Shown: in pieces, positions 6,826-12,409 of the stretch | Layout: every line of letters starts with the position of its first letter | Position numbering within the stretch: position 1 is the first letter of the stretch | The notes under the pieces: model-generated | What the model was told of the DNA's origin: nothing | The model's input: only the letters and a program-made list of their open reading frames with translations | Databases searched by the model: none | Position numbers and translations under genes: made by a program | From: an uncultured Oscillibacter sp. | GTDB taxonomy: Bacteria; Bacillota; Clostridia; Oscillospirales; Oscillospiraceae | Assembly (NCBI GenBank): GCA_900544105.1 | Contig: UQUC01000066.1 | Location: 1-12,409 of the forward strand | Reading direction: 5' to 3' | DNA length: 12,409 nt

Positions 6826-6840
6826 TTTTTGTGCTATACT
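6811..6840 (+). promoter_or_regulatory. Extended -10 promoter for the regulator gene
   Basis: TATACT (6835-6840) is preceded by TGC, forming an extended -10, and a weak -35 TTGCGC (6811-6816) lies 18 bases upstream. The predicted start near 6847 leaves a leader of about 105 bases before the regulator's coding sequence. It fits a housekeeping sigma factor promoter. Confidence 0.6.
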
Positions 6841-6951
6841 GAACGGCGAAGAAAATAATCGTATAAATGGCTATATTGCTGAAAAATTTGGACGATTTTT
6901 AGACAGAATATACACAGACAAAGCCGCTTGCGGAAAGGAGATGTTTCAGAT

Positions 6952-8409
6952 TTGGAACAGCAGGTCAGATCCGGAGACGGCACGGACACCGTGCAGGCCC
7001 TGCAGAGAAAGCTCCAGGCTCTGGAGGACGAGAGCGACATGCTGGAGACGATCATTGAAAACTCCACCGACGCCATCCAGATCTCCGACAGCCGTCAGGT
7101 CACGCTGCGGGTGAACCGCGCCTACGAGGTCCTGACCGGGATCAAGCGGGAGGAACTGGTGGGCGTTCCCGTGGAGGACCTGGTGCGGCAGAATCTGATC
7201 TCGGAGTCATGCAGCTCCATCGTGGCGAAAACGAAAAGGCCCCATACGATCGTGCAGTTCTTTCCCCGCACGGGGCGCAGCGCCCACGTGTCCTGCAATC
7301 CGGTGTTTGACAGCCATGGGAAGATCCGGTTTTATATCTGCAACGACCGCGACCTGAACGAGATCCGGAATCTGCAGGAGGAACTGAACAAGGCCCAGTC
7401 CCTGAATGAGCGGTATCTTTCGGAGCTGGCGACCCTGAAGGCGCAGCTGCCCCAGTTTGCGGACATGATCGTGGAGGACAAGGCGATGCTCAAGGTCATG
7501 GCCATGGCAAACCGGGTGGCAAAGGTGGATTCCACGGTGCTGATCTTGGGAGAGACCGGCGTGGGCAAGGACGAGACCGCCCTGTTCATCCACCAGAACA
7601 GCAGCCGGGCCCAGCAGAAATTCATCACGATCAACTGCGGCGCCATTACGGAATCCCTGTTTGAAAGCGAGCTGTTCGGCCGGGAGGCCTACGCCTTCAC
7701 CGGTGCCGGCAGCAAGCTGAAGATCGGATTGCTGGAGGTGGCCAACCACGGCACGGTCTTTTTGGACGAGGTGGGCGAGCTGTCTTTGAATATGCAGGTC
7801 AAGCTGCTCCATGTGCTCCAGCACCACACCCTGACCAGGGTAGGCGGCACACAGCCGGTATCCATCGACGTGCGGATCATTGCGGCCACCAACTGCGATC
7901 TGGAAAAGATGGTGCGGGAAAAGCAGTTCCGGGAGGACCTGTTTTACCGGCTCAGCGTGATGAACATCCGCATACCGCCCCTCCGGGAGAGAAAGAACGA
8001 CATCATCCCCCTGGCCCAGCATTTTCTGCAATACTATAACGTCAAGTACGATTTCCAGAAGCGGCTGTCTGCGGACGCCTGCTTCGCCCTGCTGAATTAC
8101 TATTGGGAGGGCAACGTCCGCCAGCTGAAAAACATCATCGAGCAAGCCGTCATCATGAGCGAGGGAAACGAGATCCACGCGGACACCCTTCCCCTCCGCC
8201 GGTCCGAGACGCTGGAACAGGACCGGGAGACCGCTGAAAGCCGGGGCATGACGGAGCTGCTGGAGCAGGTGGAGCTGCGGTATCTGAACCTTTACTATGA
8301 ACGCTGTGGGAATATCCGGGACGCGGCCAGGAGCCTGAAAATGTCGCCCACCACCTTCCTGCGGCACAGAACGCAGCTCAGCGAAAAATACAAGGACAGC
8401 AAAGATTAG
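6952..8409 (+). CDS. Sigma-54-dependent transcriptional activator (PAS, AAA+, Fis-type HTH)
   Basis: Enhancer-binding protein that remodels sigma-54 RNA polymerase by ATP hydrolysis, very likely at the divergent operon promoter. The chosen start is TTG 6952, with AAAGGAG 11 bases upstream; TTG 6928 is in frame but lacks a ribosome site, and ATG 6941 is out of frame. The protein has 485 residues. A short N-terminal coiled coil precedes a PAS sensor domain (about 30-135), then a linker helix. The AAA+ domain has Walker A GETGVGKD (200-207), Walker B VFLDEVGEL (269-277), the arginine-containing FREDLFYRL (326-334) and PPLRERKND (342-350). The sigma-54 contact loop reads YAFTGA (247-252) instead of GAFTGA. 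A Fis-type HTH closes the protein (about 452-475). The PAS domain suggests it senses a small molecule, perhaps the imported acid or its CoA ester; there is no receiver domain. Confidence 0.95.
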   Translation: MEQQVRSGDGTDTVQALQRKLQALEDESDMLETIIENSTDAIQISDSRQVTLRVNRAYEVLTGIKREELVGVPVEDLVRQNLISESCSSIVAKTKRPHTIVQFFPRTGRSAHVSCNPVFDSHGKIRFYICNDRDLNEIRNLQEELNKAQSLNERYLSELATLKAQLPQFADMIVEDKAMLKVMAMANRVAKVDSTVLILGETGVGKDETALFIHQNSSRAQQKFITINCGAITESLFESELFGREAYAFTGAGSKLKIGLLEVANHGTVFLDEVGELSLNMQVKLLHVLQHHTLTRVGGTQPVSIDVRIIAATNCDLEKMVREKQFREDLFYRLSVMNIRIPPLRERKNDIIPLAQHFLQYYNVKYDFQKRLSADACFALLNYYWEGNVRQLKNIIEQAVIMSEGNEIHADTLPLRRSETLEQDRETAESRGMTELLEQVELRYLNLYYERCGNIRDAARSLKMSPTTFLRHRTQLSEKYKDSKD

Positions 8410-8700
8410 GGCAGCCCATTGGCACACCGTTTGTGATGGAAGAACCAAACATGGATGCAGTAAGGTTTCCATCTGCCAGAGGGCGTTCAAACATAAAAAG
8501 TGGAATGCAAATGGCCTACCTTCAGGCAAAATTGTACGGAGTCAGAGATGTAGAGAGTATACGGTCTGCGCCTTGGTAAATCTTCCGTATTCCATGGGTT
8601 ATCGTTATGGTGGTGCTGGCTATGATGCAGTTTTGTCTGTGGACACCGCACAGAGGGACAGCGGTGGTGCGGCCATTCCGATGCTCTACGGTAGCAGAAC
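8410..8700. other. Intergenic DNA after the regulator, no gene recognised
   Basis: I see no supported coding region and no clear intrinsic terminator for the regulator. Short frames exist on both strands, but none has a ribosome site or a recognisable domain. A sequence resembling a sigma-54 promoter (TGGCAC near 8422) lacks the -12 GC. A plus-strand frame around 8600-8660 begins with a hydrophobic run but quickly becomes arginine-rich and is probably not a protein. Confidence 0.4.
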
Positions 8701-8701
8701 T

Positions 8702-8779
8702 ACGCAGCCCAGCGGGGCCGCGGCGCCTTCGGAACAGCGACACGCATGAGCGCATCGCTGTCCCGAAGGCTTTCTGCGT
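8702..8779 (-). ncRNA. Long stem-loop, candidate structured RNA domain read on the minus strand
   Basis: Arms 8725-8745 and 8750-8770 form a 21-bp stem with a 4-base loop. Three positions are not Watson-Crick, and all three become G-U pairs only if the minus strand is transcribed; on the plus strand they would be A-C mismatches. An outer 6-bp helix, ACGCAG (8702-8707) with CTGCGT (8774-8779), encloses the stem. This points to a structured RNA rather than a protein. The identity is unknown. Confidence 0.4.
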
Positions 8780-8814
8780 TCTTCGAGAGCACCTCCCGGC
8801 CAAGACCCAAAAGC

Positions 8815-9158
8815 GGCAAAGTTTGCCGTTCTGACACCCGGCCATGCAGGGTTTCCGAACCGCGCAAAACGGTCCGAGGGTAGAGATAGCGCCCCCGTCG
8901 GAAATGCCCCTGTTTCGCCGTGTGAGCCCTTGTGTGCGATCTTTCTCCGAAAGCCGAGTGTGTACCCGCTTTCGCCCGCGAAAGCAAACGTGGGCCGTTT
9001 GTGCGAGAAGTTGAAAATTGGGATGAAAAGCGATTTGGAACAGCGTTGTGGCGGTAACTTTTTAGCGATATTCGTGGGAATGGGTTTGGGCGAAAAGTCA
9101 AACTTTTTAAGCCAGATTTTTGGACGGCGAAGGCCGTTCGAAAATATAACAAGATAAA
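8815..9158. other. Non-coding stretch with further inverted repeats
   Basis: This stretch holds a palindrome CGGCAAAGTTTGCCG near 8816-8830 and a 7-bp perfect stem GCTTTCG/CGAAAGC (8968-8974 with 8979-8985, loop CCCG). Frames of up to 249 residues cross it on the minus strand, but they are Arg/Pro/Ser-rich, run through the hairpins and contain no domain. I annotate no gene. Together with the flanking structures it may be part of one large RNA or a dispersed non-coding element. Confidence 0.4.
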
Positions 9159-9186
9159 GAGAGGTGCCCGTAATTGGGCACCTCTC
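9159..9186. terminator. Perfect 11-bp hairpin, first of a tandem pair
   Basis: GAGAGGTGCCC (9159-9169) pairs perfectly with 9176-9186 around a 6-base loop. It lies 6 bases before a second perfect hairpin. Tandem hairpins of this kind usually end transcription. No coding region feeds into them from the left, which suggests a non-coding transcript or a bidirectional insulator. Confidence 0.6.
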
Positions 9187-9192
9187 AGCCAC

Positions 9193-9215
9193 AAAGCCCC
9201 GCAGTGCGGGGCTTT
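9193..9215. terminator. Perfect 10-bp terminator hairpin, second of a tandem pair
   Basis: AAAGCCCCGC (9193-9202) pairs with GCGGGGCTTT (9206-9215) around a 3-base loop. The A and T ends make it a symmetric, bidirectional intrinsic terminator. A weaker stem (GGTTT/AAACC near 9220-9228) follows. Confidence 0.75.
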
Positions 9216-9636
9216 CCGGGGTTTTGAAACCGCAGTCTAAGGTGCACCTTGAGAGGTGTTTCCGCAGTCGTGGGTGAACGTGAGGGACGGAAAAGGCCCG
9301 TGACGGTGGACTTTTCAAGGTGGCCCTTCCGCAGGCGGTTGAGAAATTTGCCGTTTTCAACCACACGAAAAAGTGATTTCGGCGCAGCGGCAATTTTCGG
9401 TGCAGATCGCACATATTTTGCGCTGCTGTAGTCAATAAAAAGGGCTTTTCATCCGTTCAAAAATCGCACCGCTGTAACCAAAGAGGACGCCCCCGGCAGC
9501 GCAAAAATTGCGCCGCAATAGACAAAGAAAAGAGCGATGCAAAGCAGATGATAACTTTTTGATAACGATTCCGTTTTTCGGTAGCTTTGTTCCCTTGATT
9601 ACGGTATTGTTCGTTGTCGAAAAGGAGGCTGATTTT
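9216..9636. other. Leader region of the second integrase with short repeats
   Basis: No gene is supported. A hairpin GGTTGAGAA/TTTTCAACC lies at 9337-9345 and 9354-9362. Three imperfect direct repeats of the type GC-x-GTAgtCAA-x-AAAAG start near 9425, 9471 and 9515, spaced about 45 bases. A shorter direct repeat GATAAC occurs at 9550-9555 and 9561-9566. These could be operator or accessory-factor sites controlling the integrase or excision. I see no strong housekeeping promoter. Confidence 0.4.
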
Positions 9637-10788
9637 ATGCCGAAAAGACGAGCGAACGGAGAGGGAAATATCCGAAAGCGCAAGGATGGCCGATGGGAGG
9701 GGCGCTACACAGTCGGTCACGATCCAGAGACAGGCAAAGCTATCATCAAAAATGTCCTCGGAAAAACACAGGCAGAAGTCAAGGAAAAACTGAAAAAGGC
9801 CATCGAGGAAAATGTCGGCATCGACTACGGCAAAGCGAAAATTTACACCGTGGGTAGCTGGCTGGAGGTCTGGATGGAAAACTACGCAAAAGTAAAACTC
9901 AGACCGTCCACGTTCAAGACCAGCCAAGGTTTTCTGAAAAACCACATCAAGCCGCAGATCGGCAGCATCCAGCTGGCAGACCTGACCTCTCTGGACTTAC
10001 AGCGGTTCTACAAGCACCTGTTGGACGGCGGGCGAGTAGACCGCATCGAAGCGAAAAAGAAGCCAAAAGGACTGGCACCGAAAACCGTCCGCAACATCCA
10101 CCAGATGATCGGCTCGGCGTACAACCTTGCCATGGAGCAGAAACTGGTGAGCAGGAATCCAACGCAGGGCTGTGCCTTGCCAAAGGTGGAACACAAAGAG
10201 ATGAAAACGCTGACAGCCGACCAACTCAGTGCTTTCTTCCAAGAGGCCAGGGACAGCGGCGTGTACGAGCTCTACTACCTCGACCTCGCCACCGGACTGC
10301 GCCGTGGCGAACTGCTGGGGCTGAAATGGGCAGACGTTGACCTCGACCGTGGTGTGCTGAAAATCCAGCGGGCCATTTCCCGGCAAAATGGAAAAGTAGT
10401 CGAAGCCCCGCTGAAAACGAAAAACGCCTACCGCACACTGCCCCTGTCGGCGGATGCGATAGACGTTCTGATGCAACAAAGAAGAAAAACGGGCAACAGC
10501 GAATGGGTATTCCCATCGCCCACCGGAGGCCCCATGTCCCCGGACAGCGTCCTGCATATGCTGCAAAGAGTACTGAAACGGGCCGGACTGCCCCGCATCC
10601 GCTTTCATGACCTGCGCCACACCTTCGCGACGATGGCCCTGCAAAACGGCGTGGACGTCAAGACCGTCAGCAGTATGCTCGGCCACTACTCCGCGGGCTT
10701 TACGCTGGACACCTACGCCCATGTGACCACCGACGCACAGCTCAAAGCGGCGCAAACAATGGGAAATATCCTATCCCGTGCGGTCTGA
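9637..10788 (+). CDS. Tyrosine recombinase/integrase, complete
   Basis: Site-specific recombinase predicted to integrate and excise the element carrying the operon. ATG 9637 follows a strong AAAGGAGG (9621-9628) at 8 bases; the frame is open further upstream without a start of equal quality. The protein has 383 residues. The N-terminus (about 1-60) has the basic GEGNIRKRKDGRWEGRY pattern of arm-DNA-binding integrase domains. A SAM-like core-binding domain (about 70-185) and a catalytic domain (190-383) follow. All catalytic residues are visible: Arg222 (TGLRRGE), Lys260, His324 and Arg327 (HDLRHTF), His350 (LGHYS) and the nucleophile Tyr360 (TYAH). It resembles the partial integrase at 3-509 over its whole length, but differs enough to be a distinct, not recently duplicated, copy. 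It should be functional; an IS element has inserted 18 bases past its stop. Confidence 0.96.
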   Translation: MPKRRANGEGNIRKRKDGRWEGRYTVGHDPETGKAIIKNVLGKTQAEVKEKLKKAIEENVGIDYGKAKIYTVGSWLEVWMENYAKVKLRPSTFKTSQGFLKNHIKPQIGSIQLADLTSLDLQRFYKHLLDGGRVDRIEAKKKPKGLAPKTVRNIHQMIGSAYNLAMEQKLVSRNPTQGCALPKVEHKEMKTLTADQLSAFFQEARDSGVYELYYLDLATGLRRGELLGLKWADVDLDRGVLKIQRAISRQNGKVVEAPLKTKNAYRTLPLSADAIDVLMQQRRKTGNSEWVFPSPTGGPMSPDSVLHMLQRVLKRAGLPRIRFHDLRHTFATMALQNGVDVKTVSSMLGHYSAGFTLDTYAHVTTDAQLKAAQTMGNILSRAV

Positions 10789-10803
10789 TGCTTTCCGCTA
10801 TCC

Positions 10804-10806
10804 GCT
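10804..10806. repeat. Target-site duplication GCT, left copy
   Basis: GCT at 10804-10806 directly precedes the insertion sequence and is repeated at 12342-12344 right after it. A 3-bp duplication is typical of the IS150-type branch of the IS3 family and supports the chosen ends. Confidence 0.65.
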
Positions 10807-10834
10807 TAAAGTGCTCCCCAAGTCAAGGACATTT

Positions 10835-11848
10835 TCATTTGACCCATAGCGGCAGCATACCGGCGGGGTACTCACCTGTGGTGATGTAGTGGTAATATTC
10901 GTTAGGGGATAGCTTCGCCAGATCCCACTGGCAGCGGTCGTTGTTGTAGTAATCCATCCAGCGGTCAATGGAGGCTTTGGCGGCCTCAAAAGACGTCCAC
11001 CCCGGGATCTCACTGGCCAGTTCGTCCTTCATGTGCCCGAAGAAGCTCTCTTGGGGCGCGTTGTCCCAGCAGTTCCCTCTGCGGGACATGGACCGCCGCA
11101 GCGCGCTGTTCTCCACCAGCTGGATGAACTTCAGACTGGTGTAGTGGGTCCCCTGGTCGCTGTGGATCACGGTCTCCTTGCTCAGCGAGATCCCATGGTG
11201 CTTTACCAGCAGCTGGACCGTTTCCAAAACAAAATCCACTTCCAGCGATTCGCTCATCGCATAGGCCAGGACCTGCTTTGTGCAGGCGTCCAGGATCGTG
11301 GAGAGGTAGCAGAATCTGCCGCAGAGCGGGATGTATGTGATGTCCGTCAGGAGGATGGCTCTCGGCCCATGAGACTCGAATTCCCGGTTGACCAAATTCT
11401 CCGCGGCGCTGCCCATTCGGATGGATCGCTGCAATCTGCGGTAGGGATTCGGCTTTCGGATGGGGCAGGTGAGCTTGTATTTCCGCATCAGGCGGCGGAT
11501 CTTCTTCACATTCATTCGGATACCCATGTGCAAAAGCCGCATATGAATGCCGCGAACGCCCTTTGCGTAGCCCCGGAACCGGTATGCCTCCAGGATCTGT
11601 TCGAATGCCGCCCGGTCCTTCGCCTCCCGAAGCTCTCTGTTTTTTTCAGAACGCACCCAGTTGTAGTAGCCGGAGCGGGAGACACCTGCCAATTCGCACA
11701 GGTCTTTCACGGTGAGGATGTTGTTCCGATCCGCCAACGCGGCGCGAATGGCCTCAAATCTCTCTCCGGCGCTGTCCATGGCTATTCTCCCGGCTTGCCG
11801 TGCAGCCGCATAACTTTTTTTAAGAACGCCATCTGCTGCTGGAGACAC
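10835..11848 (-). CDS. IS3-family transposase OrfB (DDE integrase core)
   Basis: Catalytic part of the transposase. The open frame of 337 codons begins inside orfA; translation is expected mainly as an OrfAB fusion by -1 frameshifting at an A-run (11815-11821), although ATG 11779, just after the orfA stop, could give OrfB alone. An N-terminal HTH_21-like segment (LTVKDLCELAGVSRSGYYNW, 45-64) precedes the rve catalytic core. The DDE triad is Asp169 (LLTDITYI), Asp231 (HSDQGTHYTS) and Glu267 (NAPQESFFG), with 35 residues between the last two, which is the IS3 hallmark. The C-terminal WMDYYNNDRCQWDLAKLSPNEY motif is complete. No inactivating change is visible. Confidence 0.94.
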   Translation of the reverse strand: MSPAADGVLKKSYAAARQAGRIAMDSAGERFEAIRAALADRNNILTVKDLCELAGVSRSGYYNWVRSEKNRELREAKDRAAFEQILEAYRFRGYAKGVRGIHMRLLHMGIRMNVKKIRRLMRKYKLTCPIRKPNPYRRLQRSIRMGSAAENLVNREFESHGPRAILLTDITYIPLCGRFCYLSTILDACTKQVLAYAMSESLEVDFVLETVQLLVKHHGISLSKETVIHSDQGTHYTSLKFIQLVENSALRRSMSRRGNCWDNAPQESFFGHMKDELASEIPGWTSFEAAKASIDRWMDYYNNDRCQWDLAKLSPNEYYHYITTGEYPAGMLPLWVK

Positions 11849-12213
11849 AAAATCTCCCGTTTCATGCGTCTGGCGGCTTCGTCAGACGGGGCGGACGCCC
11901 CCTCTGTCTGGTTGTTCCCGCCGCCTGGTATACGCACACCGCCCCGGGCGCCCTCATGAAAGCCCTCCGGCGATCTGGCCTCCCGCCGGATGCGCTTTGT
12001 AGTATTGTGGATCCGCTCGAAACCCAGAACTTCCGTGTTATAGCCCAGCTTGCGGAAGGCGGCTGTGCCGGTGTAGCCCTGGAGACTGAGCGCCCAGAAC
12101 GCCTCCTTGAAAGCGAGGGTGTAGGATATGCTGTCTGCCGTCACCCGCAGCGTGTAGGGGTTTGCCTGCAGATGCTTCAGTTCCTCTGGTGTGAATTTCT
12201 TCTTCGTGCCCAT
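11782..12213 (-). CDS. IS3-family transposase OrfA (DNA-binding, leucine zipper)
   Basis: Regulatory and DNA-binding half of the transposase, 143 residues. ATG 12213 has GGAGG 6 bases upstream. An N-terminal region (about 10-60, including FTPEELKHLQANPYTLRV and a GYTGTAAFRKLGY helix-turn-helix) should bind the IS ends. A Gly-rich middle (88-108) leads to a C-terminal coiled coil (EAARRMKREILCLQQQMAF) of the leucine-zipper type used for multimerisation. The codons TTA AAA AAA GTT (11823-11812) make the slippery run for a -1 shift into orfB, whose frame continues as KKSYAAARQAG. The length is slightly above the 90-120 residues usual for IS3 OrfA because of the Gly-rich insert. Confidence 0.88.
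   Translation of the reverse strand: MGTKKKFTPEELKHLQANPYTLRVTADSISYTLAFKEAFWALSLQGYTGTAAFRKLGYNTEVLGFERIHNTTKRIRREARSPEGFHEGARGGVRIPGGGNNQTEGASAPSDEAARRMKREILCLQQQMAFLKKVMRLHGKPGE
11815..11821 (-). promoter_or_regulatory. Programmed -1 frameshift site of the IS
   Basis: Seven consecutive A on the minus strand, followed by G, lie in the orfA/orfB overlap. Slippage by -1 joins the LKK of OrfA to KSYAAA of OrfB, exactly the phase needed. This is the standard IS3-family mechanism for making the full transposase. Confidence 0.75.
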
Positions 12214-12261
12214 ACAGCACCTCCGTTCGGTAGTTCTATCATAACACAGGTGCGGCGCTTC

Positions 12262-12320
12262 TGACCCTATGGGTCAAATGCGTGTCCGCCGAACGGGGCC
12301 ATGGGTCAAAATCTCGTGTC
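12262..12320. repeat. Subterminal repeats in the IS right end
   Basis: ATGGGTCAAA followed by CGTGTCC occurs twice (from 12269 and from 12301), and TGACCC-TAT-GGGTCA (12262-12276) is an inverted pair. The left end carries the inverse, TGACCCA, at 10840-10846. These are likely transposase-binding or orfAB promoter/operator sequences. Confidence 0.45.
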
Positions 12321-12341
12321 CATTTTCTTGGGTACAGTTTA

Positions 12342-12344
12342 GCT
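12342..12344. repeat. Target-site duplication GCT, right copy
   Basis: Matches the GCT at 10804-10806 on the other side of the insertion sequence. Confidence 0.65.
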
Positions 12345-12350
12345 CCCGTT

Positions 12351-12369
12351 GGGGTCAGCGTTTGGGTCA
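12351..12369 (+). repeat. Paired heptamer, probable integrase arm-type site (pair 3)
   Basis: GGGGTCA (12351-12357) and TGGGTCA (12363-12369) start 12 bases apart, as in pairs 1 and 2. The following bases, AGAAAAAACGGC, resemble the TTGAAGAAACGGC that follows pair 1 after the first integrase. So this is the original DNA downstream of the second integrase, now displaced by the IS. Confidence 0.55.
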
Positions 12370-12409
12370 GAAAAAACGGCAAGTAAGTTATTGAGCAGAA
12401 AAGCGCGGA

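Larger units (their letters stand above)
10807..12341 (-). mobile_element. IS3-family insertion sequence (IS150-like), 1535 bp
   Basis: A two-gene insertion sequence, with orfA and orfB on the minus strand, is bounded by imperfect inverted repeats. The left end begins TAAAGTGCTCCCCAAG (10807) and the right end, read inward on the minus strand, begins TAAACTGTACCCAAG (12341). Both continue to GGACA and then TTTGACCCAT about 35-40 bases in. GCT flanks both ends as a 3-bp target duplication. The outer bases are T and A rather than TG/CA, comparable to IS150, whose ends run TGTACTGCACCC. It inserted between the second integrase and the paired heptamer 3, separating the gene from its probable recombination site without breaking either. 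Both frames are intact, so the copy may be active. Confidence 0.88.

Noticed and set aside
6941..6943. ATG as start of the regulator
   Set aside because: It is out of frame with the PAS-AAA+ protein and directly touches the Shine-Dalgarno sequence, leaving no spacing.
8420..8438. Second sigma-54 promoter (TGGCAC-N5-TTGTG, plus strand)
   Set aside because: The -12 element lacks the essential GC, and no gene lies downstream.
7207..8529. 440-codon minus-strand frame opposite the regulator
   Set aside because: Antisense shadow of the AAA+ gene; no motif or start signal.
8686..9435. Minus-strand frames of 164 and 249 codons in the gene-less block
   Set aside because: They overlap each other, run through perfect terminator hairpins and an RNA-like stem, are Arg/Pro/Ser-rich, and lack ribosome sites.
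1..12409. CRISPR array, rRNA genes, toxin-antitoxin or defence genes
   Set aside because: No regularly spaced identical repeats with variable spacers, no rRNA-like stretch, and no recognisable defence or toxin domain in any supported frame.

Overview
The window looks like accessory DNA from a GC-rich Gram-positive gut-type Clostridium relative, probably Oscillospiraceae. This is inference from strong AGGAGG ribosome sites, frequent TTG/GTG-type starts, the integrase type and the lipoprotein signal. No marker gene is present, so the taxonomy is tentative.

Layout from left to right. (1) 3-509: C-terminal catalytic half of a tyrosine integrase, cut by the window edge. (2) 510-860: an attachment-site region with the 3' half of a tRNA-Val(CAC) gene on the minus strand (681-725), a terminator touching its CCA end, and paired TGGGTCA heptamers on both sides. 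(3) 858-1184: a PhzF-family remnant. (4) 1185-6517, minus strand: a compact five-gene operon for a CoA-transferase, a crotonase-fold enzyme, and a complete TRAP transporter (dctP, dctQ, dctM). (5) 6518-6951: a divergent control region with an excellent sigma-54 -24/-12 promoter for the operon and an extended -10 promoter for the regulator. (6) 6952-8409, plus strand: a PAS / AAA+ / Fis-type sigma-54 activator. (7) 8410-9636: 1.2 kb without a supported gene, rich in stem-loops. (8) 9637-10788: a second, complete tyrosine integrase related to the first. (9) 10807-12341: an IS3-family (IS150-like) insertion sequence with a 3-bp GCT target duplication. (10) 12342-12409: resumption of the integrase-flanking DNA, resembling the sequence after the first integrase.

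How the parts fit. The operon reads as an inducible carboxylate-use module: the TRAP system imports an organic acid, the CoA-transferase activates it, and the crotonase acts on the acyl-CoA. The divergent regulator would switch the operon on from the sigma-54 promoter. The substrate cannot be read from the sequence. The module appears to be cargo of an integrative element bounded on the left by the tRNA-Val fragment and carrying its integrase at the right end. A second related element abuts it on the left, giving a tandem array at a tRNA-Val gene. The intact tRNA-Val is predicted just beyond the right edge of the window.
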